In this document: piece by piece, positions 27,601 to 35,428 of the stretch | Layout: every line of letters begins with the position of its first letter | Position numbering within the stretch: the stretch's first letter is position 1 | Assembly: GCA_038562165.1 (NCBI GenBank) | Contig: JBCFAO010000010.1 | Span: forward strand, 1 to 64,000 | Length of the DNA: 64,000 bases | Source of the DNA: WRMS01 sp038562165 | Lineage (GTDB): Bacteria > Bacillota > Peptococcia > DRI-13 > UBA5745 | Direction: 5' to 3' | Program-made: the position numbers and the translations under genes | The notes under the pieces: generated by a model | The model's input: the letters and a program-made list of their open reading frames with translations, nothing else | The model's database searches: none | Told to the model about the DNA's origin: nothing

Positions 27601-29788
27601 GGGCCATGGCCGAAACGTAATCATTGCCCAACAAGCCGTAAATATTGCCGCCGTCAGCTTTCGTCGTAAATTGAATGCGTCCGTTAAAATCTGAAGTGAT
27701 GGTCCGGCCCGACTCAATAGCCGTACCGGAAAAGGAGATAGCTTGCTCCGCCAAAGGCGTACCGTCAAAAAAGCTGGTGGTGGCCGTCCACTGCACCGTA
27801 TCGCCCTTCATCACCGCTTTCTTGTCGGCGGCAAGGGTCAACTGATAGGCCGGCTTTTCGTAAATAGCCACCTGGAAAGTACTGCCGCAAATATAGGCAT
27901 CCTCCAGATACATGCTGAGGCTATAATACCCCGGCGGCAATATAGGCAAAGAGAAGCTGCCTTGCAAAATGTCGCCGTTGACACTGCAGGTCTGCTTGAT
28001 GGTTTTATCCGCCAGATAAGTTTCCAGCCGCAGCGTTACTTCTTTTACCTCGTTAGCCTTCTCATCCCGGGGAGCGATAAGGCCGAAGAAATACAGGGTA
28101 TCCCCCGGCCGGTAAAGGGGCCGGTCTACATAAAGATAATTCCAATAAGCTTTCTGGGTCTTCCTTTCCTCCTGCCATTTTTGGCGTTGCGGGTAACCGA
28201 AGCCCCAATCTTTATCCGCCAGCAGAACCTGTTTTTCCTGGCTGCGGATATCATAAATCCGGACTCCGTCTCCAGGAGGCAGGCTTTCTATATAAGCCAG
28301 TCCCTGGCCGTCGGCAGTGATTTTTTTTGTGTTATTGCCGGTCCATACCTGGGCGCCGGCGGCTGCCTGCCCCGTAGCCAAATCGTTGATCCAAAGCAGA
28401 GCCTCCTCCTCATTGGCAGACAAATAAGCACTGAGATCCGTTACCTGAAACAGTAGCTGGCAGGTCTGTCCCTCCAGGGAAAACTCCGCCAAATAAAAAC
28501 CGGCTGGCAGACTTTCCGGAAAATACAGATACCAGGAATAATCAATCTGCTGTCCCGTCAGATTGAAGCTGGAAAGAAGATTTAAGCCCTCGGTGGCAAC
28601 CATGTTTTCCCGGTCAAAAGACAGCCAGTCCCGGGTTTGCATTTTTTCGATAAGAGCGGCCTGGTATTGGTCGCTGCCGCCATAAGCATAGACGTCTACC
28701 TTAACCTGGGGAGCCGGGTCCTTTTCGGCGGCAGCCCAGTCGTTGTAATAAAATTGGACGTAAGGCCCCTCCCCTGTACGGAAGGAGAGGTTTTGCCCCT
28801 GGAGGCCAAAATAGGAATTTTCCTCAGGATGATTTTCCGGCCCCTCCGTCTGAAAAACCACCTTCAGGCCTTCCGGAGTTTTGCCGCCGCCCCCTGCCGG
28901 CTGCAGTCCCTGGGGAATGTTCACCTCATAAACGGTCTTATAAGCTAAAGGAGCCGAGGGCAAGTAAAGGGCCTTATTTTGCTCAACTTGCCAGGTTCCC
29001 GGTATTTCCGGCGTAAAGGTCACTTCTTTTTCTATTGCAGCTTTATCCGGCGGCGCCGTAAAATATAGCTCCAGAGTGGTGCTGACCGGCACCATCGATG
29101 TATTGGAGCGGGGCAGAGTCCCTGTCAACCGGAAGGAGGCCTGGGTCTGAAAAGCCCAGGTATAAGAACCTCTGGCCCCCAGGTCCGCCAGGCTGTTTTC
29201 CGGGTCAAAAGCAATCCGGTAAACGCTGTTTTCTTCCAAAGGCTCCACAGGGATTAATTCGTACTCTTTGCCGCCTTTTTTGCCCGCCAGCTCATAATCG
29301 AAAGCAGGCTCCACAATAAGAGCTTTTTCTACCAGTTCCTTAGGCAGGGCCTCCGTGGATGTGATGAGAAAGCTGCCTGCGGGATTGACCAGGCTGCCGT
29401 CTGCCAGCGTAGGCGTAATCGAAATCACGCCTTTGAAGCTTTGGGGCAGCTCTTTGGGCAGAGAAACCTCCCGGGCCAGAGGTAAAAAAGAACTCATCCC
29501 CAACAATAAGACAGCGCAAGCCGCCACAGCCCCCAGCCAAAGCCGCTGTTTTTTCTTTACGGCAGGCAGCTTAAACTCCGGCCTCTGTTCCTTAGCTTCC
29601 TTTCCGCCTCTAAACAGGGGCTGGGCGGCAGGCTCCTCTTCTTTGACAGCCAGGGCCTTCTTGATCTCTTCTGCAGAGAGCCCCGCCGCCAGCAGAGCTT
29701 CTTCCACTACCTGATCGTAAAGGGCGGGAGCTGCGATTTTTTCCAGCCGTTCTTTTTCGGCTGCCATGAAATTATCGATTCTATTCAT
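24617..29788 (-). CDS. Membrane-anchored alpha-2-macroglobulin family protein with cytoplasmic tail (possible anti-sigma)
   Basis: A 1723-residue protein. Residues 1-80 are charged and helical (DQVVEEALLAAGLSAEEIKK) and precede one membrane helix (about 82-104). Outside come Ig-like domains, an MG2-type domain (DRPLYRPGDTLYF, about 553), the A2M domain (TEFTLPDNITTWRVVWQAY, about 1116) and an alpha/alpha barrel-like thioester domain. The thioester motif GCLEQ is replaced by VRVEQ near residue 1293, so no covalent trap can form. Bacterial A2M proteins are thought to protect against proteases. The start has GGGAGG eight bases upstream and overlaps the sigma factor gene by eight bases, which suggests that the cytoplasmic tail is an anti-sigma domain. 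That part is inference. Confidence 0.85.
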   Translation of the reverse strand: MNRIDNFMAAEKERLEKIAAPALYDQVVEEALLAAGLSAEEIKKALAVKEEEPAAQPLFRGGKEAKEQRPEFKLPAVKKKQRLWLGAVAACAVLLLGMSSFLPLAREVSLPKELPQSFKGVISITPTLADGSLVNPAGSFLITSTEALPKELVEKALIVEPAFDYELAGKKGGKEYELIPVEPLEENSVYRIAFDPENSLADLGARGSYTWAFQTQASFRLTGTLPRSNTSMVPVSTTLELYFTAPPDKAAIEKEVTFTPEIPGTWQVEQNKALYLPSAPLAYKTVYEVNIPQGLQPAGGGGKTPEGLKVVFQTEGPENHPEENSYFGLQGQNLSFRTGEGPYVQFYYNDWAAAEKDPAPQVKVDVYAYGGSDQYQAALIEKMQTRDWLSFDRENMVATEGLNLLSSFNLTGQQIDYSWYLYFPESLPAGFYLAEFSLEGQTCQLLFQVTDLSAYLSANEEEALLWINDLATGQAAAGAQVWTGNNTKKITADGQGLAYIESLPPGDGVRIYDIRSQEKQVLLADKDWGFGYPQRQKWQEERKTQKAYWNYLYVDRPLYRPGDTLYFFGLIAPRDEKANEVKEVTLRLETYLADKTIKQTCSVNGDILQGSFSLPILPPGYYSLSMYLEDAYICGSTFQVAIYEKPAYQLTLAADKKAVMKGDTVQWTATTSFFDGTPLAEQAISFSGTAIESGRTITSDFNGRIQFTTKADGGNIYGLLGNDYVSAMARLPEIGEIYRDSYVTVFTSDLEIAGRVQRTASETGEFTIDLKAFDVDLSRITDWEGDLQDQALAPYGGNLVMEAALIRQYWHKIETGQKYNPYSKQMEPVYDYRLEEIPEDTLHWTYDGSGEQTFRGQLAYGDGYQLAISFKDRSGREVKRLFYLPPAQMLSQEINPYIYHWLWIQKDDGKAHCLLGEEATFKLYEDQAPLQGEGRYLFFKAREKIKHYQVSAENAYSFRFSAEDIPGANIMAVYFDGRKYLPAAYAAQATMDPAERELNVEIKTDKAQYRPGETVVMDLKLTDAANRPVEGVISLNLIDEALLSVQEQWVNMGWQVFLGNLYDFNYKTTLSHPDGGGGNMAEGGEGDGYREEFRDTVIFRTLYTDKNGLIRTEFTLPDNITTWRVVWQAYKPDIWAGSGSAAISVSLPFFTDIRFNGPILDQDEPILGLRSAGTLISQESSLPVEWTVNIPETGFSRTLSGPAFSWQELSLPAMAAGDYTLQVHSKYDNHSDSVTQLFHVVKSRQSYTAREEIALENNYLPLGDDEGMTTVVFSDQARNQALQGLHLLAGQASVRVEQRLAALEARTLLKKHFQIDWWNTMPAAVKEEQEQILRYQNPDGGIAFLPYGQSDIYTSLWAAAAGGRYFSRDALAMYFMDLLENGADKGIDPTMALWGAAASGQPVLSQIRQALQENRYQGQELTGKQQLNLVCALIFAGSGNEALTYAQNLVAVWAEDLGGGLYRAAVSDDRTAILEATAQMAVVAAVLDLPESAGLYRYLLENPSEKEYFLLEQLVYLRAACEKIGDTASFTYTLDGEETMVDLTKTPSYTLLLTPEQRQSISISQVSGSIIAESQYQKPGYPEPAPNAAEYLQISRSYRVSNQEKWSLPMNGKIQVVIDYRIDASAPDGSYNIVDYLPTGLRYVTLDLQQKAEGSYPDVWFLKEEGNRLTFGLYKGQEALEGRLQYSVRVAMPGSYLAEPAMLVHSRLSNQMAVTAAGRVYIH

Positions 29789-30275
29789 GCAAAGCGCCTC
29801 CCATTTGTTGCTTTAAAGTCTCCAAAGCCCGGCTCAACCGGGACTTTACCGTCCCTTCCGGAATCTCCAGTATTCTGGCAATCTCCTTATATTCATAATC
29901 GAGATAAAAACGCAGGTGAATGACTTCCCGGTGGATCTCCGGTAATTGGCAGATATATTGGCGCAACATTAATTCTTCTTCGATGGCCAGCCCGCAGCCG
30001 CCTTCTGCCGCTAAGGCTTCCTCAATGGGCAGCGTCTTCGGGTTTTTTCGCCAAAACTCCCGGCAGACATTAACCAATATCCGCTTGCTCCAGGACAAAA
30101 ACGCTTCCTTTGAGCGTAAAGTATGAATTTTTTCAACTACCTGCAGCGTTGTTTGGGCAATTGCATCCAAAGCGTCGGCTTCATTTCCTATAAGGGAATA
30201 GGCCAGGCGATAATACATCTGCTTTTTTTCCAGCAATTGACCAACCAAGGCTAATTCCTCATCATTTAAAGCCAT
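29781..30275 (-). CDS. ECF-type RNA polymerase sigma factor
   Basis: A 164-residue sigma-70 family protein with only regions 2 and 4. Region 2 is about residues 16-80 (YRLAYSLIGNEADALDAIAQT, then AFLSWSKRILVNVCREFWRK). Region 4 is about 108-158 (LPEIHREVIHLRFYLDYEYKEIA, EIPEGTVKSRLSRALETL), a clear helix-turn-helix. Such factors direct polymerase to an envelope-stress or signal regulon and are held by a membrane anti-sigma factor encoded next door. The next gene, overlapping by eight bases, is the A2M membrane protein, the only candidate. GGAGGG precedes the ATG. Confidence 0.92.
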   Translation of the reverse strand: MALNDEELALVGQLLEKKQMYYRLAYSLIGNEADALDAIAQTTLQVVEKIHTLRSKEAFLSWSKRILVNVCREFWRKNPKTLPIEEALAAEGGCGLAIEEELMLRQYICQLPEIHREVIHLRFYLDYEYKEIARILEIPEGTVKSRLSRALETLKQQMGGALHE

Positions 30276-30371
30276 ATCTGCCCTCCTGCTATTCTATATT
30301 CAAGATGATCATCTTCTGCTTTTTGTTCCATGCTCTTCAATACAGAATATCATATCTCCTGTTCTTTTTCT

Positions 30372-30415
30372 AACGCCTCGGTAGAAAATTTTTCGATTGC
30401 AGGAAAATTTTCTTG
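30372..30415. repeat. Promoter-region motif, copy A
   Basis: A 44-base stretch upstream of the ECF sigma gene. It opens AACGCCTCGGTAG and holds two near-palindromes of the form GAAAATTTTC about 18 bases apart. The same stretch with few changes occurs at 54202-54244. It may be a regulator site or a small repeat; the sequence alone does not decide. Confidence 0.6.
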
Positions 30416-30437
30416 CTTTTTAGCGTTTCAACGAATG

Positions 30438-31991
30438 TCAACAAGAAAAACCTTCGGGTCCCCGGCGGTATTCCAAAGCCTCGGCCAAAAAAGCGGCATT
30501 TATTCCTTCTTCCCCCGCCAAATCGGCAATAGTCCTGGCTAACAGCAGCAGACGGTAATAGCCCCGGGCCGTAAGCTGATAATCTTCATAAGCCCCCAGA
30601 GCCCATACCCTCCCTGCTTTCGTTAGCTGCTGCTGCAGTTTTTCCAAGCTGTATTCCCCCCGGTCCACCCCTGTTTGACGCTTTTGCCGCGCTGCAGCTA
30701 CTCTGGCCGCCACTGCAGCAGAAGGCTCCTGAAACCGGCTGCCGCTATGGAGACTTGCCGCTTCAAGCCTGGGCACATTGACGATAATATCCATCCGGTC
30801 CAGTAACGGTCCGGAAAAACGGTTCTGATAGCGCCTTATCTCATCATCCCGGCAGCGGCATTTTTTCTGCCGGTCCCCAAAATAGCCGCAAGGACAAAGG
30901 TTGGCGCTGGCTACCAATTGAATTTTGGCCGGCAGGGTAATACTGCCCCAGCTACGGCTGATGGTCAGCGTTCCCTCTTCCAAGGGCTGTCTGAGGCTTT
31001 CCAGGCAGCCCCTGTTCATTTCCGGCAGCTCGTCGATAAACAAGACACCCTGGTGAGCCAGACTGGTTTCCCCGGGGCGAAAAGGGTTTCCCCCTCCCAA
31101 AAGACCGGCTCTGGTAACGGAGGCATGGGGATTGCGAAAAGGGCGGCGGCTTATCCATGGCATATCCGGGGTTAAAAGGCCCGCGGCACTGTAGATACGG
31201 TTAACCTCCAGCATTTCTTCACCCCCCAAGGGCGGCAGAATGCCTTGCAAACATTTGGCCAAAAGACTCTTACCGCTGCCCGGCGGCCCCAAAAGCAGCA
31301 AATTGTGACTGCCGGCCGCCGCCAGCTCCAAACTGCGTCTGGCTTTATTTTGACCTATGACCATAGAGAGATCCCATTGCGAAATCGGCTCAATACTTAA
31401 CGGCGGCGGCAAACCGGCGGTGGCAGGACCAGCCATGGTTTTTGGAGATTGAAAAGGCCTTTGGTCAACTTCTTGCAGCCTGCGCCGCCATCCGGCGGAA
31501 TTTCTCAACTCGCTTAATGAGGATAAAGCTAAGGTGCGGTTGCTGCCCTGTCCGGCCTCCTCCTGGTTGACTGCCGGGACAACCAGTATTTTTTCCGGCC
31601 ATAGCTCCATGGACAAAGCAGCCGGCAAAATGCCCCTGCTGCCCCGCAACGTACCGTCCAAAGATAATTCCCCGGCAAAAACCAGCTTACCCGTATCAAG
31701 GCCCGGCAACTGGCCGGAAGCCTTCAGCAGACTAACGGCCACCGCTAAATCAAGGCCGCTGCCTTCTTTGCGCAAATGGGCCGGCGCCAGATTTACCAGC
31801 ATCCGGCGGCTGGGCCATTGGTAGCCTGAGCTTACAATAGCTGAACGCACCCGCTCCCGGCTTTCCCTCAGCACCGTATCCGGCAGCCCCACTACCGTCA
31901 GATCCGGCAAGCCGTTGTAAACACCGGCTTCCACTTCTACTGGCAAAGCTTCTAAACCCAACAGCGTAAAAGCGTAAATCTTTGCAATCAT
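30438..31991 (-). CDS. comM: YifB/ComM family Mg-chelatase-like AAA+ ATPase
   Basis: An N-terminal Lon-like fold domain (GLPDLTVVGLPDTVLRESRE) is followed by a AAA+ module with Walker A GPPGSGKS (about residue 235) and Walker B VLFIDELPE. A cysteine cluster, CPCGYFGDRQKKCRC, lies between, then a C-terminal Mg-chelatase-like domain. In naturally competent bacteria ComM is a hexameric branch-migration helicase that helps integrate incoming DNA; in others the role is open. Length (517) is standard. No other competence gene lies nearby. Confidence 0.94.
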   Translation of the reverse strand: MIAKIYAFTLLGLEALPVEVEAGVYNGLPDLTVVGLPDTVLRESRERVRSAIVSSGYQWPSRRMLVNLAPAHLRKEGSGLDLAVAVSLLKASGQLPGLDTGKLVFAGELSLDGTLRGSRGILPAALSMELWPEKILVVPAVNQEEAGQGSNRTLALSSLSELRNSAGWRRRLQEVDQRPFQSPKTMAGPATAGLPPPLSIEPISQWDLSMVIGQNKARRSLELAAAGSHNLLLLGPPGSGKSLLAKCLQGILPPLGGEEMLEVNRIYSAAGLLTPDMPWISRRPFRNPHASVTRAGLLGGGNPFRPGETSLAHQGVLFIDELPEMNRGCLESLRQPLEEGTLTISRSWGSITLPAKIQLVASANLCPCGYFGDRQKKCRCRDDEIRRYQNRFSGPLLDRMDIIVNVPRLEAASLHSGSRFQEPSAAVAARVAAARQKRQTGVDRGEYSLEKLQQQLTKAGRVWALGAYEDYQLTARGYYRLLLLARTIADLAGEEGINAAFLAEALEYRRGPEGFSC

Positions 31992-32164
31992 CTGCCCCTC
32001 CCGCTAATTTATGACATATATACTTTCCTCCTTATAATATTTTACATATATTTCCATATACCTGCTTGATCAATAAAAAAGAATGTATACTAAATCAACG
32101 GTTTACCTTTTTCTTCTTTTCGATTAAAATAAGTGCGGGAGACTTTCAATGATGAGGTGAGGTT

Positions 32165-33349
32165 ATGAGAACTACCGGAGTTATAGCCCGTGGCATCCGT
32201 ACCCCTATTATTAAGCCGGGGGACGATTTAGTCACAATTGTTGTAGATTCATTACAAGCAGCCTGGGAATCGGAAGGCTTTATGCTGCGGGATCGGGATG
32301 TGGTGGGAATTACCGAGTCCATTGTCGCCCGTTCCCAAAATAATTACGCTACTACAGATCAGATTGCAGCTCATATCAAGGCCTTGACCGGCGGCGGCCA
32401 TGTGGGACTTTTGTTCCCCATCCTCAGCCGCAACCGTTTTTCTTTGCTGCTGAAGGGTATTGCTAAAGGCGTGGAAAAATTGACCTTGCAGCTCAGCTAT
32501 CCCGCCGACGAGGTGGGCAACCATTTAGTCAGCATGGAAGATCTGGACGAGAAGGGTATCAATCCTTATACGGATACCCTTACGGAAGAGGATTTCCGCC
32601 GTATCTTCGGCGAAAAATGCATTCATCCTTTTACCGGCATTGATTACGTCAGCTTTTATAAAGAGCAGGCGGAAGAAGGCAAAATCTCCTTTATCTTCTC
32701 CAATGACCCCTGCAAGATTTTGGAGCATACGGATGTGGTTATTGCCGCCGATATTCATACACGGAGCCGTTCCAAACGCCTGCTGCAGGCAGCCGGCGCC
32801 AAGACCGTCATCACCCTGGACCAGATTCTCAATCGGCCCGTTGACGGCAGCGGCTTCAATTCCCGCTACGGTCTTTTAGGTTCAAATAAGGCTACCGAGG
32901 AGACGGTCAAGCTGTTTCCGGAAAGGGGCCAGGAAGTAGTTGACGCTGTTCAGCAAAGGCTGAAAGCCCTTACGGGCAAAGATGTAGAGGTCATGGTATA
33001 CGGCGACGGCGCTTTCAAAGACCCTGTGGGCAAAATCTGGGAGTTGGCAGACCCGGTGGTTTCTCCGGCCTATACTCCCGGCCTGTGCGGCACCCCCAAT
33101 GAAATCAAAATGAAATACCTGGCCGATACAGAATTTAAAGACCTGGCCGGCGACGCCGCCAAAGAGGCCATGATTCATGCTATTAAATCCAAAGAAAATA
33201 ATCTTGTCGGCAATATGGTAAGCGAAGGCACCACCCCCCGGCAGCTAACGGATCTTTTGGGCAGCCTCTGCGACCTGACCAGCGGCAGCGGCGACAAGGG
33301 TACGCCGGTTATTCTGATCCAGGGCTACTTCGACAATTACGCATCATAA
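32165..33349 (+). CDS. Coenzyme F420-0:L-glutamate ligase-like protein (function unknown)
   Basis: A 394-residue protein with the CofE-like fold. It opens RTTGVIARGIRTPIIKPGDD, followed by DVVGITESIVARSQNNYAT, and has GDGAFKDPVGKIWELADP, all typical of the F420 ligase domain (pfam01996). The protein is longer than archaeal CofE (about 250). No other F420 synthesis gene is visible in the window. Homologues of this length are widespread in Clostridia that are not known to make F420, where the role is undefined. It has its own terminator. Confidence 0.82.
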   Translation: MRTTGVIARGIRTPIIKPGDDLVTIVVDSLQAAWESEGFMLRDRDVVGITESIVARSQNNYATTDQIAAHIKALTGGGHVGLLFPILSRNRFSLLLKGIAKGVEKLTLQLSYPADEVGNHLVSMEDLDEKGINPYTDTLTEEDFRRIFGEKCIHPFTGIDYVSFYKEQAEEGKISFIFSNDPCKILEHTDVVIAADIHTRSRSKRLLQAAGAKTVITLDQILNRPVDGSGFNSRYGLLGSNKATEETVKLFPERGQEVVDAVQQRLKALTGKDVEVMVYGDGAFKDPVGKIWELADPVVSPAYTPGLCGTPNEIKMKYLADTEFKDLAGDAAKEAMIHAIKSKENNLVGNMVSEGTTPRQLTDLLGSLCDLTSGSGDKGTPVILIQGYFDNYAS

Positions 33350-33436
33350 TGGCGAAGCACGGCGGCGGCATGATGCCTGCCTGACCGGGGAGCATAGGCG
33401 TCCCTGCCATAACGGCTCTCATTAATAAATTAATAA

Positions 33437-33510
33437 AAACGAAAAAACCGTTTCATCGGCTGCTTGATAGCATATCAGCTCTCCGGTGAAGCGGTTTTTG
33501 GTTTTCGTTT
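33437..33510 (+). terminator. Terminator after the F420-ligase-like gene
   Basis: A long imperfect stem pairs AACGAAAAAACCG and the bases after it with GCGGTTTTTGGTTTTCGTT. T-rich sequence falls within the 3' arm. Confidence 0.7.
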
Positions 33511-33583
33511 AATTCACAGCTCTATCCTGATCTGCCGTAGTACGCCTTGGCTAATCCGGGTTCGGCGGCCATTCCTTGGAAAA

Positions 33584-33825
33584 TGTGCAAAATTGCAGGT
33601 TTGTCGCCATTGGCTGGGGCTAACTGTGCAAAATTGCAGGTTTGTCCGGTCAGTTCACTGCTTTTTGGCCATTTTTAGCCCAAAAACCGGCTGAAAATTG
33701 GATTATTACAGCTAAAGGCCTTTACAAACTTGCAATTTTGCACAGAATCGTTTCCGACAGAGTATAAACCTGCAATTTTGCACAAAAATCGCTTCCGACA
33801 GAGTACAAACCTGCAATTTTGAGCA
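33584..33825. repeat. Convergent 41-bp-period repeat element, copy R1
   Basis: This fills most of a gene-free stretch (33350-33973). The unit TGTGCAAAATTGCAGGTTTG (plus T) is forward at 33584 and 33625 and reverse at 33724, 33764 and 33805. Starts are 40-41 bases apart within each arm. The bases between reverse units are also similar (TTCCGACAGAGT in both). The centre between the arms is 78 bases. The same architecture is seen at 48336-48496 and, diverged, at 56101-56323. No gene or known RNA is recognised here. Confidence 0.9.
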
Positions 33826-33973
33826 AAATGCCGCACCCCCCACCCATAAGCAAACTGGTCATGTCTGCGCAAAATCGCCATAGAATCAGTAGCGTCGTGT
33901 GTCATGGGGCTGTACCTGGCAATACTGCCGCGTATGATGGTGCTGTTAAATTCATGCTCAATTTATGCTCAAT

Positions 33974-35209
33974 TTATGCCAAACAGCGGACAAGCTGATC
34001 CAATAACCCCTGCTGGTAAACGGCCTCCGCCTCTTGCAGGCCGATAGACTGGCCTTGCTTGATCAGCAGCTCCCCTTGATTGCCGGCCAAATCACTGCCG
34101 GCCACCTTGCCAAGTAGATAGCGGAACTTGAGGCTCTGCCGGGAATCGGCTATATCGGCCATATTGCCCATTCCGGCGGTTCCGGTGGTTCCAGTAGTTG
34201 TGGTGGTTCCAGCAGTTCCGGAGTTCCGGGCCTCTTCGGCACTGCTTCCGGTTCTGGCCGCTCCAGTCTCGAGGGCTGCCTCCCCCTTCCCCTCGGCGCC
34301 CACTGACTCCTCAACTTCTTCAAGAACCTCTTGAACTTCTCCAAAAGAAAAAGAATCGGCTGAGGGCGGCAAAGACTGCTGCTCTTTTTGAGGCTGATTC
34401 AAGTTGCGCAAAAGCGTATTAACCTTCCTGCGGCAGCGGGCAATCTGCAGGCGCAGCTCCTTTTCCCGCCTCTCGCATTCCCGTTCTCTTTCCGTCAGAG
34501 CAGCTCTGCTGTTTTGGTTCATGGTTTCCCGGGCTACATTCTCCAGAGATTGCTCAAAACGCTGTAAAAAACGCTCGGCCAAATCAATAAAAGGCTTCTG
34601 CATTTCCGGCCGCTCAAGGAAGCCCCCCAAAGCCTTGATCTCTTCCCCTTGAAGAGCGATGGCTTTTTCCAGTTGATTTAACTTTTCCGAAAGATCAGCA
34701 ATAGCTTCCTGATGGCTTCTTTCCCGAAGCAGCAAATATTCTTCCAAATCCTTTGGAGCCACGCCCAATAAGCTGGTGTTAAAATTCTTCGGTTTTTCCA
34801 TTTCTTTCTCCCATCGGCCAATCTGCTTAAACAAAGCATTTAATCTCTTGCCTGCTTCCGCCGCAATTTGTTCCCTTTTTTCCAACTGCCGCAAATATTT
34901 CTCAGAGGGCCCCATCTCCGATTCTAAAAAAGCAGTACCATCCCGGACCGCCTCTGAGCTTTGGTTCAGCAGCATTCTGTAATAAATAAGAATCAGCCGG
35001 GATTCTACAGCCTTTAAGCGGTTCTTTCGCTCTGCCGCTTCCCGGCGCAAATCGGCTAATGTAATATCCTGGCGAATGTTGGTCTCCATGGCCAAGCGGA
35101 CCTTCTCTCTAAGCGAGGCCACTTCCGCACCCCGGGCTTGAGAAAGAGTCTGCAAGTATTCGTTTACTTCGCTCTCCTGATAACCAAAGAGGGACAATTT
35201 CCAGGCCAT
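33974..35209 (-). CDS. DivIVA-like coiled-coil protein
   Basis: Not a recognised named protein. The N terminus, LSLFGYQESEVNEYLQTLS, resembles the membrane-binding start of DivIVA-type proteins. It is followed by long coiled coils (about residues 25-300), then an acidic and low-complexity linker rich in Thr and Gly (about 335-355). The C-terminal segment, LLGKVAGSDLAGNQGELLIKQG, resembles short beta-rich modules with a GELLIKQG turn. The ATG at 35209 follows GCAGGAGG, so a 42-residue basic extension in the open frame is left out. It may be a polar or septal scaffold; that is inference. Confidence 0.6.
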   Translation of the reverse strand: MAWKLSLFGYQESEVNEYLQTLSQARGAEVASLREKVRLAMETNIRQDITLADLRREAAERKNRLKAVESRLILIYYRMLLNQSSEAVRDGTAFLESEMGPSEKYLRQLEKREQIAAEAGKRLNALFKQIGRWEKEMEKPKNFNTSLLGVAPKDLEEYLLLRERSHQEAIADLSEKLNQLEKAIALQGEEIKALGGFLERPEMQKPFIDLAERFLQRFEQSLENVARETMNQNSRAALTERERECERREKELRLQIARCRRKVNTLLRNLNQPQKEQQSLPPSADSFSFGEVQEVLEEVEESVGAEGKGEAALETGAARTGSSAEEARNSGTAGTTTTTGTTGTAGMGNMADIADSRQSLKFRYLLGKVAGSDLAGNQGELLIKQGQSIGLQEAEAVYQQGLLDQLVRCLA

Positions 35210-35428
35210 GGCGCCTCCTGCAGGTTGCTTTTCATTATTGCTTACCTGCTTTTTCCTTTTTCGATTTTGCTCACCGCTTTTGCTTGCCGTTTTTGCTTTT
35301 TCTACTATTCTAACGATTCTGGCCCGGCTAGTCAACGAGAAGGCAAAGGCAGAATAAACCAGGCTTCGGTTGACTTATGCCGGACAAAGAAATAAGATGA
35401 TAGTAAGATTTTCAAAGGATGGTTGATC

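Noticed and set aside
25742..28456. Long plus-strand open frames inside the A2M gene
   Set aside because: They are antisense to a clear 1723-residue coding frame, match no family and lack ribosome sites.
33584..33825. CRISPR array
   Set aside because: The units flip orientation, the intervals between reverse units are nearly alike, and no cas gene is in the window.
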